Assembly (NCBI GenBank): GCA_050260775.1
Contig: JBLNCP010000014.1
Location: 1-64,000 of the forward strand
Reading direction: 5' to 3'
Source of the DNA: CALABS01 sp050260775
Lineage (GTDB): Bacteria > Pseudomonadota > Alphaproteobacteria > Rhodospirillales > Magnetospirillaceae
Length of the DNA stretch: 64,000 bases
Shown: piece after piece, positions 32,374 through 42,395 of the stretch
Layout of the letters: every line of letters begins with the position of its first letter
Position numbering within the stretch: position 1 is the first letter of the stretch
Notes under the pieces: generated by a model
Told to the model about the DNA's origin: nothing
The model's input: only the letters and a program-made list of their open reading frames with translations
The model's database searches: none
Made by a program: the position numbers and the translations under genes

Positions 32374-33075
32374 TCAGACCGAGGAACTGGTGTCGTGCTT
32401 GGGGCGGTCGTCGCGCAGCATCTCGCCCTTGGCGAGGAAATAGGTCATCTCGGCGATGTTGGTGGCGTGGTCGCCGCAGCGCTCGATGTTCTTGGCGATG
32501 AACAGCAGATGGCTGCAGGGGGTGATGGTGCGCGGGTCCTCCATCATGTAGGTGAGGATCTCCCGGAACAGGCTCGAATAGAGGTCGTCGACCTCCTGGT
32601 CGCTGCTCCACACCTCCATGGCGACCTCGGGATCGCGGGCAAGATAGGCGTCGAGCACCTTCTTGATGCGCTCGAGCACCATCAGGCCCATGCGGATGGT
32701 CGCCCGCACCGGCTGCACCATCGGCGACTGGTTGATGACCAGGCTGCGCTTGGCGATGTTGGCGGCCAGGTCGGCGATGCGTTCCAGTTCGGCCGAGATC
32801 TTGAGGGCGGTGAGCACCGTCCGCAGGTCGTCGGCGACGGGGGCCCGCAGCGCCAGGACGCGGATGGCCTGTTCGCTGACCTGCTGGTCGAGGGCATCCA
32901 CCTGGGTGTCGGCGGCGACCACCCCTTCCGCCGCCTCGCCGTCCCGGCTGCCCAGGGCGTCGAGCGCGCCGCGCAGCTGCGCCTCCGCCTGTCCGCCGAT
33001 GCGGGCAATGGTCGCCGTCAGCTTGCCCAATGCGACGTCATAACTCTTGACGATGTGGTCGCCCCCGAGGGACAT
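32374..33075 (-). CDS. phoU: Phosphate-specific transport accessory protein PhoU (second copy)
   Basis: A 233-residue cytoplasmic PhoU with the two three-helix repeats. The metal-binding signatures are LERIADLAANIAKR and NIERCGDHATNIAE; compared with the other copy, the first Gly of G-D is replaced by Ala. PhoU restrains PhoR when phosphate is plentiful and works with PstSCAB. It has a GGAGGAAG ribosome site and is the last gene of the Pho operon, 11 bases after phoR. A second paralogue lies upstream of phoB. Confidence 0.92.
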   Translation of the reverse strand: MSLGGDHIVKSYDVALGKLTATIARIGGQAEAQLRGALDALGSRDGEAAEGVVAADTQVDALDQQVSEQAIRVLALRAPVADDLRTVLTALKISAELERIADLAANIAKRSLVINQSPMVQPVRATIRMGLMVLERIKKVLDAYLARDPEVAMEVWSSDQEVDDLYSSLFREILTYMMEDPRTITPCSHLLFIAKNIERCGDHATNIAEMTYFLAKGEMLRDDRPKHDTSSSV

Positions 33076-33086
33076 GGCTTCCTCCG

Positions 33087-34451
33087 CTACTCGGCGTATG
33101 TCGGGATATGGATGGTGAAGACGCTGCCTTGGCCGGGAACGCTGTCGATCAGCAGGCTGCCGCGGTGGCGATTGACGATGTGCTTGACGATGGCAAGGCC
33201 GAGGCCGGTCCCGCCCAGTTCGCGCGAGCGCGCCGTGTCGCAGCGGAAGAAGCGTTCGGTCAGGCGCGGCAGGTGTTCGCGGGCGATGCCGTCGCCGAAA
33301 TCCCGCACCGCCACCGCGACCATCGGCCCCGAGCGGGTTTCCTCGGGGGACAGGGTGATCTCCACGGGAGTGCCGGCGCGGCCGTATTTCAGCGCGTTGT
33401 CGATCAGGTTCTGCATGACCTGCGTCAGTTGGTCGGCCTGGCCGCGGGCCAGTGGCAGGCCGGCAGGGGCGCGCACATCGAGCGACATCTGTCGCTGCGC
33501 CGCCTGCGGCGCCACGCCCTCGACCACCGACAGCACCACGGCCTTGAGGTCGACGGGGTCCTTGGGCGGGCTGTGCTCGTCGAACTCGATGCGCGACAAC
33601 GACAGCAGATCCTCGATGAGACGCCCCATCCGCACCGCCATCTGATGCATGATCGGCAGGAACTGCTCGCGGGCGGCGGCATCGTCGCGCGCCGGGCCGG
33701 CCAGCGTCTCGATGAAGCCCTGCAGGCTGGCGAGGGGGGTCCGCAGTTCGTGGCTGGCGTTGGCGACGAATTCCGCCCGCATCCGCTCGGTGCGCCGGAC
33801 CGCCGACACGTCATGGAGCGACAGCACCAGCCGCGCCCCGCCCACGCCCGGCAGCGACAGCCGATTGACGCGGGCGACGAACGCCTGGTCGGCGGGATAG
33901 GGCATGACGAATTCCGCGTGCTCGGTCTGGGCGCCGCCCAGCACATGGTCGACCGCATCGAGGACCGGCGGAATGCGGAGCACGCCGGCCAGATCGAGCC
34001 CAACCGGGTCGCGCCCGAGCAGGCTGCGGGCGGCGATGTTGCTGGCGACCACGGTCCGGCCGCCGTCCACCAGCAGCAGCGGGTCGGGAAGGCTGTCGAG
34101 GCTGGCCTGGCCCGACGCCGCCAGGGCGGCATGGCCGCGGCTCTCCTCCGTCAAGGCGTCATGCATTCCGGCGATGGTCGCGACCATCTCGCGGCCGAAC
34201 CCGGTCCTAAGCGAGGGGATGGCGGCCTCGGAGCGGGCGGCCAGGCGGCGGACGTATCCCGCCAGCTCGCGGATGTCGAACAGCCAGTTGCGAAGCATCA
34301 GCCAGGTCGCGGCAAAGCCGGCCAGCGCGACCGCCACGGCCCAGCCCCAGGGCAGAGCCCCCCAGGCGACCGCGGCGGCCGCGATGGCCACCGACGGGGT
34401 CGCCAGCGCGGCCACGGCCAGGGCATCGGGAGGGATCAGGCGCCTCGTCAT
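33087..34451 (-). CDS. phoR: Phosphate regulon sensor kinase PhoR
   Basis: A 454-residue sensor kinase with two N-terminal helices (about residues 10-28 and 34-52) joined by a very short loop, as in PhoR, which senses through the Pst complex rather than directly. A PAS-like domain (about 112-215) precedes HisKA with His234 in NASHELRTPLASLQGF. HATPase motifs are NLIDNALKYGR and GGTGLGLAIVKHIV. It starts two bases after the phoB stop, in the order phoB-phoR. Confidence 0.93.
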   Translation of the reverse strand: MTRRLIPPDALAVAALATPSVAIAAAAVAWGALPWGWAVAVALAGFAATWLMLRNWLFDIRELAGYVRRLAARSEAAIPSLRTGFGREMVATIAGMHDALTEESRGHAALAASGQASLDSLPDPLLLVDGGRTVVASNIAARSLLGRDPVGLDLAGVLRIPPVLDAVDHVLGGAQTEHAEFVMPYPADQAFVARVNRLSLPGVGGARLVLSLHDVSAVRRTERMRAEFVANASHELRTPLASLQGFIETLAGPARDDAAAREQFLPIMHQMAVRMGRLIEDLLSLSRIEFDEHSPPKDPVDLKAVVLSVVEGVAPQAAQRQMSLDVRAPAGLPLARGQADQLTQVMQNLIDNALKYGRAGTPVEITLSPEETRSGPMVAVAVRDFGDGIAREHLPRLTERFFRCDTARSRELGGTGLGLAIVKHIVNRHRGSLLIDSVPGQGSVFTIHIPTYAE

Positions 34452-34453
34452 CG

Positions 34454-35158
34454 TCAGCCCGCCTCTTGCAAGCCGTAGCCGCCGCCGCGGACGGTGCGGA
34501 TCAGGTCGGGAAGATCGTCTCCGTTCAGGGCCTGGCGCAGGCGCCGCACGTGCACGTCGACGGTACGCGGCTCCACATGGATGTCGGCCCCCCACACCGC
34601 CGCCAGCAGGTCCTCGCGGGAGAACACGCGCTCGGGAGCCTGCACCAGCACCTGCAGCAGGCGGAATTCCGTCGGCCCGAGATGGACCGCCCTGCCCGCC
34701 CGCGTGACCCGCCGCCCCGCCAGATCCACCGAGAGATCGGCAAAGGCCAAGGATCCCTTCTGCGCCACCGGCGGGGCCCGGCGCAACAGGGCGCGCACGC
34801 GCGCCAGCAGTTCGGGCAGCGAGAACGGCTTGGTCAGGTAGTCGTCGGCGCCGACGTTAAGGCCGCGGACCTTGTCCGCCTCCTCGGCCCGCGCCGTCAG
34901 CATCAGGACGGGAAGGTCGCGGCTGACCGGCCGGCGCCGGATTTCCCGACAGACGGCGATGCCGTCCATGCCGGGAAGCATCCAGTCGAGGATGACCAGG
35001 TCGGGGGCCAGCTTGGCGACCAGTTCCGCCCCCTCGGTTCCGTCCGCGCTCACCGCCGTCCGGTATCCGGCGGCGGCGAGATTGTACTGGAGCAGGGTGA
35101 CCAGTGCCTGCTCGTCCTCGACGATCAGGATCAGCGGCTTGTTCACGGTGTCGGTCAT
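34454..35158 (-). CDS. phoB: Phosphate regulon response regulator PhoB
   Basis: A 234-residue OmpR-type regulator. The receiver has phosphorylated Asp58 in LVILDWMLPGMDG and switch residues in LTAR and TKPF. The winged-helix domain has GPTEFRLLQVLVQAPERVFSR and the recognition-helix region VDVHVRRLRQALN. Its ATG overlaps the phoU stop (ATGA). It binds Pho boxes, one candidate of which lies upstream of pstS. Confidence 0.95.
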   Translation of the reverse strand: MTDTVNKPLILIVEDEQALVTLLQYNLAAAGYRTAVSADGTEGAELVAKLAPDLVILDWMLPGMDGIAVCREIRRRPVSRDLPVLMLTARAEEADKVRGLNVGADDYLTKPFSLPELLARVRALLRRAPPVAQKGSLAFADLSVDLAGRRVTRAGRAVHLGPTEFRLLQVLVQAPERVFSREDLLAAVWGADIHVEPRTVDVHVRRLRQALNGDDLPDLIRTVRGGGYGLQEAG

Positions 35159-35853
35159 GCTCCGTCCCCCACCCCCTCGTGGCCCTTCGGCCGGCGTTCG
35201 GTCAAGGGCCGCCCCTTGACCAGGAAATGCAGCGATTCGGCGATGTTGGTGGCATGGTCACCGATGCGCTCGATATTTTTCGCAATGAACAGCAGGTGCG
35301 TACAGGCGGTGATCGTGCGGGCATCCGAGGTCATGGTGGCGACAAGCTGCTGGACGAGCGCAGTGTACTGGTCGTCGACCTCGGCGTCCCGGCTCCACGC
35401 CGCCACCGCCAGATCGACGTCGAGGGCGGCGAACGCATCCAACACCGACTTCAGCAGGTCGGCGACCAGGCTGCCGACCTGCAGCACCGCCGGCAGCACG
35501 GGAACGGGCGGCATGCCGGCCAGGATCAGCGAGCGCTTGGCGATGTTGGCGGCGTAGTCGCCGATGCGTTCGAGCGACGACGCCATCTTGAGCGCGCTGA
35601 CAATCAGACGCAGGTCCGAGGCCATCGGCTGGCGCAACGCCAGCAGGCGCACGGTGACGTGCTGCACCTCGAATTCCAGGGTGTCGATGGCCGCGTCGCC
35701 GGCGATCACCCGCGCGGCGAGATCGGCATCGCCGCGGGCGAGGGAATCCAGGGCGTGGGCCAGTTGAGCCTCGGCCAGCGCCCCCATCCTCCGGACCATG
35801 CCGCTGAGCTGGTTGAGCTCGTCGTCGTAGGATTTGACCGTGTGTTCCGTCAT
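35155..35853 (-). CDS. phoU: Phosphate-specific transport accessory protein PhoU (first copy)
   Basis: A 232-residue PhoU with both canonical signatures, LERIGDYAANIAKR and NIERIGDHATNIAE. It follows pstB by ten bases, the usual pstSCAB-phoU position, and overlaps phoB by four bases. It is the better match to the canonical form; the second copy after phoR may have a different partner or be a backup. Confidence 0.94.
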   Translation of the reverse strand: MTEHTVKSYDDELNQLSGMVRRMGALAEAQLAHALDSLARGDADLAARVIAGDAAIDTLEFEVQHVTVRLLALRQPMASDLRLIVSALKMASSLERIGDYAANIAKRSLILAGMPPVPVLPAVLQVGSLVADLLKSVLDAFAALDVDLAVAAWSRDAEVDDQYTALVQQLVATMTSDARTITACTHLLFIAKNIERIGDHATNIAESLHFLVKGRPLTERRPKGHEGVGDGA

Positions 35854-35863
35854 GGGATCCGCC

Positions 35864-36649
<786 letters not shown>

Positions 36650-36660
36650 CGGAGGTCCTT

Positions 36661-37941
36661 TTACCAGCGACGTTGGAACTTCTTGCGCAGCACGATGGCC
36701 GCCAGGTTCATGGCGATCAGGAACAGCAGCAGGACGATGATGGCGGCCGAGGTGCGCTCGACGAAGGCGCGCTCGGGGCTGTCGGCCCACAGATAGACCT
36801 GCACCGGCAGCGTGGTGGCGGGGTCGAGGGGACCCCGCGGGATGTCGACGATGAACGCCACCATGCCGATCATCAGCAACGGCGCCGTCTCGCCCAAGGC
36901 CCGCGCCATGCCCAGGATGGTGCCGGTCATGATCCCCGGCAGGGCCAGCGGCATCACGTGGTCGGTCACGGTCTGGAGCTTCGAGGCCCCGACACCGAGG
37001 GCCGCCTCGCGGATCGAGGGCGGCACCGATTTGAGAGAGGCGCGGGCGGCGATGATGATGGTCGGCAGCGTCATCAGCGTCAGCACCAGGCCGCCCACCA
37101 GCGGCGCCGAGCGCGGCAGGCCGAACAGGTTGAGGAAAACCGCGAGGCCCAGCAGGCCGAACACGATGGACGGCACGGCGGCGAGGTTGTTGATGTTGAC
37201 CTCGACCAGGTCGGTCCAGCGGTTCCTGGGGGCGAATTCCTCGATATAGACGGCGGTCGCCACCCCGAGCGGGAACGACAGCAGCAAGGTCACCAGCACC
37301 GTATAGAACGAGCCGACCACCGCCCCCCACACGCCGGCTTGCTCGGGATCGCGGGAATCGCCATTGGTCAACAGGCGGGTGTTGAACCGGTAGGAGACGG
37401 CGCCTTGCTCCTCCAGGGCCGCGAGCCAGCCCAGCTGGGCGTCGTTGAGACGCGCCCCCTCGGCCCCCGGCACCCGGGGAACCTTGCCCTTGACCGACTG
37501 GTCGACGTCGGGCGACGCCAACAGCCAGATCGGACGCGTCGTGCCGAGGAGCTTGGGGTCGCCAGTCACCAGCCGGCGGACGTCGTCCTCGGCGGCACCG
37601 CTGACCAGGGCGTAGAGCTGGCGCTTGCGCGCCCGCTCGGCCACCTCGGGGAACCGGGCCTCCAGCGCCTTCTTCACCACGGCCCCGTAATCGCCGTCGG
37701 CGAGGTTGTCGCCGATCACCGCCGGGTCGAAGGCGACCTCGAGCCGGATGCCGGTCTGCACGAACGCGGTGGCGCCCCTCGTCAGGATGGAGCCGAGGAG
37801 AAGGGCCAGGAAGCCGAGCGCCAGCGCGACGGCGACAGCGCCATAGGCACGGAAGCGGCGCTCGGCGGCCTGACGGCGGCGGTTGCGCTCGGCGGTCCGT
37901 TCGGCCTGCGCGGCCGGGGCGGTCTTGGCCATTTCAGTCAT
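36661..37941 (-). CDS. pstA: Phosphate ABC transporter permease PstA
   Basis: Inner-membrane permease of 426 residues, longer than E. coli PstA (296). The first TM (about residues 35-60) is followed by a ~110-residue periplasmic insertion (DUF3333-like) seen in alphaproteobacterial PstA, then five helices. The EAA loop is REAALGVGASKLQTVTDHVMP. The start overlaps the pstC stop by eight bases. Confidence 0.93.
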   Translation of the reverse strand: MTEMAKTAPAAQAERTAERNRRRQAAERRFRAYGAVAVALALGFLALLLGSILTRGATAFVQTGIRLEVAFDPAVIGDNLADGDYGAVVKKALEARFPEVAERARKRQLYALVSGAAEDDVRRLVTGDPKLLGTTRPIWLLASPDVDQSVKGKVPRVPGAEGARLNDAQLGWLAALEEQGAVSYRFNTRLLTNGDSRDPEQAGVWGAVVGSFYTVLVTLLLSFPLGVATAVYIEEFAPRNRWTDLVEVNINNLAAVPSIVFGLLGLAVFLNLFGLPRSAPLVGGLVLTLMTLPTIIIAARASLKSVPPSIREAALGVGASKLQTVTDHVMPLALPGIMTGTILGMARALGETAPLLMIGMVAFIVDIPRGPLDPATTLPVQVYLWADSPERAFVERTSAAIIVLLLFLIAMNLAAIVLRKKFQRRW

Positions 37942-39298
37942 ATTGTTCCCGGTATTTGCGGACCACATGCAGGGCGACCATGTTGAGCGCCAGGGTGACG
38001 ACGAACAGCACCAGGCCGAGGGCGAACGCCGCCAGCGTCTTGGGGCTGTCGAATTCCTGGTCGCCGACCAAGAGCGTGACGATCTGCACGGTGACGGTGG
38101 TCACCGCCTGGAAGGGATTGGCGGTGAGGTTGGCCGACAGTCCGGCGGCCATCACCACGATCATCGTCTCGCCGATGGCGCGGCTGACGGCCAGCAGGAC
38201 GCCGCCGACGATGCCGGGCAGCGACGCCGGCAGGATGACCTGCTTGATGGTCTCGGACTTGGTCGCGCCAAGCCCGTACGAGCCCTCGCGCAGGGACTGC
38301 GGCACGGCGGTGATGATGTCGTCCGACAGCGAGGAGACGAAGGGGATGATCATGATGCCCATGACCGCCCCCGCCACCAGCGCGCTTTCGGACGCGATCG
38401 ACAGTCCCAGGGCCGCGCCGGCGTCCCGCAGCATCGGCGCCACCGACAGGGCGGCGAAGAAGCCGTACACGACGGTGGGAATGCCGGCCAGGATCTCCAG
38501 CAGCGGCTTGGCCACGGCGCGGAAGCGCGGGCTGGCGTACTCCGCCATGTAGATGGCCGACATCAGTCCCAGCGGCACCGCCACCGCCATGGCGATCAGG
38601 GCGATGAGGGCGGTGCCCGTGAACAGGGGCACCGCGCCGAAGGCACCGGAACTGGCCACCTGGTCGGGGCGGATGGCCATCTGCGGGCTCCACCGCAGGC
38701 CGAACAGGAATTCGTCCACCGGCACCGCCTGGAAGAACCGCAGCGATTCCACCAGCAGCGACATCACGATGCCGATGGTGGTGAAGACGGCCACGGTGGA
38801 CGAGAGCACGAGCGCCAGGGTGGCGACTCGCTCGACGCGGTTGCGGGCCCGCAGGGACGGAGACACCGCCCGCAGGCCCAAGGCCAGCCCGCCGACGGCC
38901 AGGGCCAGGGACAGCGCGGCCTTGGCCATAAAGAAGGTGCGCGCCAGGTCGAGGTAGCGCGCCACCGCCGCGGCGACCATGTCGGACCCGGCCGGAGTGC
39001 CCAGGCGGGCGCTGTTGCGCACCTCGTTGTAGATCAGCCCCAGACGATCGGGCGACAGATCCTGAGGCAGGGCCGCGACCACGAGATGGCGGAGCACCGC
39101 AGGTTCGACCGCGAGCCAGCCCACCAGCAGCAGCACGGCCGGCAGGCCGCACCACAGGGCGACGTAATAGCCATGGTAACGCGGGCGGGAATGAACATCC
39201 CGCCCGCCCATTGCCAGGGCCCTGGCGCGCCCCCACCGGAAGCCGACCGCGGTCAGCGCCAGCAGGACGGCCGCAAGGATCACCGATTGCATCGTCAC
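37934..39298 (-). CDS. pstC: Phosphate ABC transporter permease PstC
   Basis: Permease of 454 residues, longer than E. coli PstC (319). It has an N-terminal extension with extra helices (MQSVILAAVLLALTAVGF and ALWCGLPAVLLLVGWLA). The conserved permease core starts around residue 215, with the EAA loop REGSYGLGATKSETIKQVILP and GIPTVVYGFFA. The ATG overlaps the pstS stop (ATGA). Confidence 0.93.
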   Translation of the reverse strand: MTMQSVILAAVLLALTAVGFRWGRARALAMGGRDVHSRPRYHGYYVALWCGLPAVLLLVGWLAVEPAVLRHLVVAALPQDLSPDRLGLIYNEVRNSARLGTPAGSDMVAAAVARYLDLARTFFMAKAALSLALAVGGLALGLRAVSPSLRARNRVERVATLALVLSSTVAVFTTIGIVMSLLVESLRFFQAVPVDEFLFGLRWSPQMAIRPDQVASSGAFGAVPLFTGTALIALIAMAVAVPLGLMSAIYMAEYASPRFRAVAKPLLEILAGIPTVVYGFFAALSVAPMLRDAGAALGLSIASESALVAGAVMGIMIIPFVSSLSDDIITAVPQSLREGSYGLGATKSETIKQVILPASLPGIVGGVLLAVSRAIGETMIVVMAAGLSANLTANPFQAVTTVTVQIVTLLVGDQEFDSPKTLAAFALGLVLFVVTLALNMVALHVVRKYREQYD

Positions 39299-40329
39299 AT
39301 CTTCAGGGCTTCAAGAGCGTTGGCCTTGGCGGCCCATTCCTTGCGCTCGGCATCGGGGAGCGGGATCAGGCCCTTGTCCACCAGATAGCCGTTCTTGCCC
39401 CAGGCCTTCTCGGACGTGAACTCGGCCACGTATTCCTTGATGCCCGGGATGGTGCCGACATGGGCCTTCTTGACATAGAAGAAGATCGGGCGCGACACCG
39501 GATACTTGCCGGACGAGATCAGCTCGAAGGTCGGTTCGACGCCGCCGATCAGGCTGCCCTGGATCTTGTCGCCGTTCTGGTCGAGGAAGCTGTAGCCGAA
39601 GATGCCGAGCGCCTTGGGATTGGCCTCGAGCTTCTGGACGATCAGGTTGTCGTTCTCGCCGGCCTCGACATAGACGCCGTCCTCGCGGATCGAGGAATAG
39701 GCCTGCTTGAACGCCCGCTCGTCGGTCTTCTTCAGCGCCGCGATCTCCGGGAACTTCTCGGCCGCCTTTTCCATCACCAGCTCGATGAAGGCGTCGCGGG
39801 TGCCCGAGGTGGGCGGGGGGCCAAGCACCTCGATGCGGTCGTTGGGCAGCTTGGGATCGATCTGGTTCCAGGTGACATTGGGATTGGGCACCAGCTTGCC
39901 GCCCACCGGCACCTGCTTGGCCAGCGCCAGGAAGAGCTGCTCGATGGTGAGGTCGTAGCGGGTATGGCGCTTGGAATTGGCCAGCACGATGCCGTCGAAG
40001 CCGAACTTCACCTCGGCGATGTCGGTCACGCCGTTCTTGGCGCACTGTTCCATTTCGGACGGCTTGATGGCGCGCGAGGCATTGGAGATATCGGGGAAGT
40101 CGGGACCGATGCCGGCGCAGAACAGCTTGAAGCCGCCGCCGGTGCCGGTGCTTTCGACGACCGGGGTCTTGAACTTGCCGGTCTTGCCCAGGCGCTCGGC
40201 CACCGTGGTGGCGAAGGGATAGACGGTGGACGACCCGACCATGCGGATCTGGTCGCGCGCCTCGGCGGCGCCGGCGGAAAGCGCGGTGGCGATGGCAACG
40301 GCGGCGACAGCCAGGGACTTGCTCGTCAT
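39295..40329 (-). CDS. pstS: Phosphate-binding periplasmic protein PstS
   Basis: A 344-residue secreted binding protein with signal peptide ending SAGAAEA. VGSSTVYPFA and STGTGGGFKLFCAG form the phosphate site, and SGTRDAFIE is the second binding loop. It is the first gene of the Pst/Pho operon, with a candidate Pho box 77 bases upstream. Confidence 0.95.
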   Translation of the reverse strand: MTSKSLAVAAVAIATALSAGAAEARDQIRMVGSSTVYPFATTVAERLGKTGKFKTPVVESTGTGGGFKLFCAGIGPDFPDISNASRAIKPSEMEQCAKNGVTDIAEVKFGFDGIVLANSKRHTRYDLTIEQLFLALAKQVPVGGKLVPNPNVTWNQIDPKLPNDRIEVLGPPPTSGTRDAFIELVMEKAAEKFPEIAALKKTDERAFKQAYSSIREDGVYVEAGENDNLIVQKLEANPKALGIFGYSFLDQNGDKIQGSLIGGVEPTFELISSGKYPVSRPIFFYVKKAHVGTIPGIKEYVAEFTSEKAWGKNGYLVDKGLIPLPDAERKEWAAKANALEALKM

Positions 40330-40405
40330 GAAACCTCCAAAGAAGAGGACTGCCCGAACCGAATGTTCGACGTGCAGACCCTATCCAAGCCGCCCACCCA
40401 GCGGG

Positions 40406-40423
40406 ATGAAGGTTTTTTGACAA
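40406..40423 (-). promoter_or_regulatory. Candidate Pho box upstream of pstS
   Basis: Read on the minus strand, TTGTCAA-AAAA-CCTTCAT gives two seven-base repeats with an 11-base period, as in the Pho box CTGTCAT-N4-CTGTCAT. Each repeat matches five of seven bases. It lies 77 bases upstream of the pstS ATG. The match is partial but the position is right. Confidence 0.4.
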
Positions 40424-40480
40424 TTGTGACGGACGGGGGTGTGACGGGCCGGCAGGACGATCCCGCCGGCCCGCCCCCGC

Positions 40481-40885
40481 TCAGTGGCTCATGCTCTGGA
40501 TCGCCTGCCGGCAGGTATCCTCGCAATTGCGGCAGGCCTCGGCGCAGATGCGGCAGTGTTCATGGGACTGGGCGTGCCGCTCGCATTCCTCGGCACACAG
40601 GCGGCAGGACATTTCACAGGCCTGCAGCATGGCGCGGATCACGCTTTCGTTCGAGCCGCTGCGCCGCGTGGCCACGGCGCCGGTGGCGGCGCACACGTCG
40701 GCGCAATCCATGTTGAGGCGGATGCACTGGACCAGTTCGGCCACGTCATCCTCGCCCAGGCAGGCATCGGCGCAGGTGGTGCAGGCCTGCGCGCAGTCGT
40801 AGCATTCCTCGATGCAGTGGATGAGGGCATCGTTCACGTTGCCGCGCACATGCGGATGGGAACCGATCATTTGCCTGGCGTGCAT
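40481..40885 (-). CDS. Cys-rich four-helix-bundle copper-binding protein (Csp-like, DUF326)
   Basis: A 134-residue protein with 18 Cys, mostly as Cys-x3-Cys or Cys-x2-Cys along helices (CIEECYDCAQACTTCADAC, CEMSCRLCAEEC, CRICAEACRNCEDTC). Cys lining a four-helix bundle that stores many Cu(I) ions is the hallmark of Csp proteins. No signal peptide is visible, so it resembles the cytosolic Csp3 type. His residues at the ends (HEHC, SMSH) are also typical. It is monocistronic between pstS and a permease; no copper pump or regulator is adjacent. Confidence 0.85.
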   Translation of the reverse strand: MHARQMIGSHPHVRGNVNDALIHCIEECYDCAQACTTCADACLGEDDVAELVQCIRLNMDCADVCAATGAVATRRSGSNESVIRAMLQACEMSCRLCAEECERHAQSHEHCRICAEACRNCEDTCRQAIQSMSH

Positions 40886-40985
40886 GGGCAGATCTCCGTG
40901 GTTGGGTGATGGACGGGGGGCCGGCCGGCTCCCCCCTTCATCGACCCGAACGGCCGCCTGCCGAGATTGTTCTGCCCCCGGGCCG

Positions 40986-42392
40986 TCAGATTGCTCCCAA
41001 GAGCCGCCACCACAGGTAGTCGAGCGGCAGCAGCACCAGTGCGGTCAGCAGCAGGAGGGCGGCCCAGAACTTGAGCAACGGCGCCACCGGCTGCTTGGCG
41101 AGATGGAGCGACACCACGAGTGGGGGCGACTGGTAGGGCGCCAGCACGGTGGAGAAGCCCACCACCTGCAGCATCAGCACGGCCTCGGGCGGCAGCCCGG
41201 AGGCGGCGGCCAGGTCGCCCGCGAGCGGAGTCAGCACGGCGGGAGTGCCGGGAAGCGTCGTCAGCAGGCCGACCACCATGGACAGGCCGCTCAGCACCGT
41301 GAAGTTGCGCGCGGCTTCCCCGGCGGCCAGCGGCAGCCACTCGATCAGGCGATGGGCCACCAGCCCGCCGAGGCCGCTGGCGGAAACCACCGCCCCAAGC
41401 CCGATCAGGCCGGCGACGTGCAGCAGGGCCCCATGGTTGAGTTCCTTGTCCACCGCCGCCATCGGCACCAGAGCGAGCGGCGGGAGCAGGCACAGCACCG
41501 CGGCTCCCAGGCTGATCCACGCGGGGGAGAGGTGATGCAGGTCGTCCGTGCACATCAGGACCATCGACGCCAGCAGCAGCATCCCGAGGCGGCGCTGGTC
41601 GCGGGTCAACGGCCGCGGAGGGACCGGCCCCGCCTCGGCGGAAGGGGCGGCGCGATCGGGGAAGAGGATGAGCACGAGCCCCAGGATCACCAGGGCCTTG
41701 AGCGCCCCGAGGATGGGGAAATGGAGCAGCAGGTAGTGGCCGAAGCTCAACTGCACCCCGAACAGGGAGGCGGCGTTGGCGGCCAGCACCACGTTGGGGA
41801 CATTGGCGGGCAGGATGGCGAAGCTGGGGACGTGGGTGCCGAAGGCGGTCGCCACCACGATGCCCATCCGCCCCCGCGTCCCCTCCGAGAACCCGAGGCG
41901 GTCGGCGACGGCAAGCGCGATGGGGATCAGCAACGCGGCGCGTCCCAGCGACGACGGCATGACGAAGCTCAGGCCGACGCCGAGCAGGAGCAGGCCGGCC
42001 ACGGTTCCCGAGTATGACTGGCCGAACAGGCGCGCCAGCCGGTGGGCCACCACCTCCCCGAACCCGGTGTTGCGGATGGCGAGGCCGAGCACCAGGCCGC
42101 CGAAGATCAGCCAGAACGCCGTGGAGGTGAAGCCGGAGAACACCACCGCCGCCGGAGCCACGCCCGCCAGCATCGCCACGGCGAAGAAGGCGATGGCGGT
42201 GACGTGCCCCGGGACGATCCCGGTGGCCCAGGCGGCAATCGCCGCCAGGACCAGGGCCAGCGCCTTGAGGGTACCGGCCGGCATCCCGACGATGGCATCC
42301 GCTTCCGACACGGCGGCGGCTGCGACCACCACCGCCACCGCGGCGACATGGGGCAGCCCCCACACGGGGCGGGCCTCGGCTCCGGCGGCCAT
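40986..42392 (-). CDS. SLC13/DASS-family anion permease
   Basis: Inner-membrane permease of 468 residues with 11-12 predicted helices. The SLC13-type pattern is seen in FGGLVLGLAIRNTGFG, SFVMPSSLGRAALLIPI and LTTLPGTPAVLTPLAG, which correspond to the sodium and substrate hairpins. Di- or tricarboxylates or sulfate are possible substrates; it cannot be settled by eye. It starts three bases after the AhpD-like gene stop and is probably controlled with it by the divergent LysR regulator. Confidence 0.8.
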   Translation of the reverse strand: MAAGAEARPVWGLPHVAAVAVVVAAAAVSEADAIVGMPAGTLKALALVLAAIAAWATGIVPGHVTAIAFFAVAMLAGVAPAAVVFSGFTSTAFWLIFGGLVLGLAIRNTGFGEVVAHRLARLFGQSYSGTVAGLLLLGVGLSFVMPSSLGRAALLIPIALAVADRLGFSEGTRGRMGIVVATAFGTHVPSFAILPANVPNVVLAANAASLFGVQLSFGHYLLLHFPILGALKALVILGLVLILFPDRAAPSAEAGPVPPRPLTRDQRRLGMLLLASMVLMCTDDLHHLSPAWISLGAAVLCLLPPLALVPMAAVDKELNHGALLHVAGLIGLGAVVSASGLGGLVAHRLIEWLPLAAGEAARNFTVLSGLSMVVGLLTTLPGTPAVLTPLAGDLAAASGLPPEAVLMLQVVGFSTVLAPYQSPPLVVSLHLAKQPVAPLLKFWAALLLLTALVLLPLDYLWWRLLGAI

Positions 42393-42395
42393 GGC

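Noticed and set aside
30524..32611. Very long minus-strand frame across the second chemoreceptor
   Set aside because: The translation is low-complexity Gly/Ala/His/Arg text, mirror of the real gene; it also crosses the terminator.
40417..40431. TTGACAATTGTGAC palindrome upstream of pstS as a Pho box by itself
   Set aside because: Its GTCA repeats have a nine-base period; a Pho box needs 11. The overlapping repeat pair at 40406-40423 fits better.
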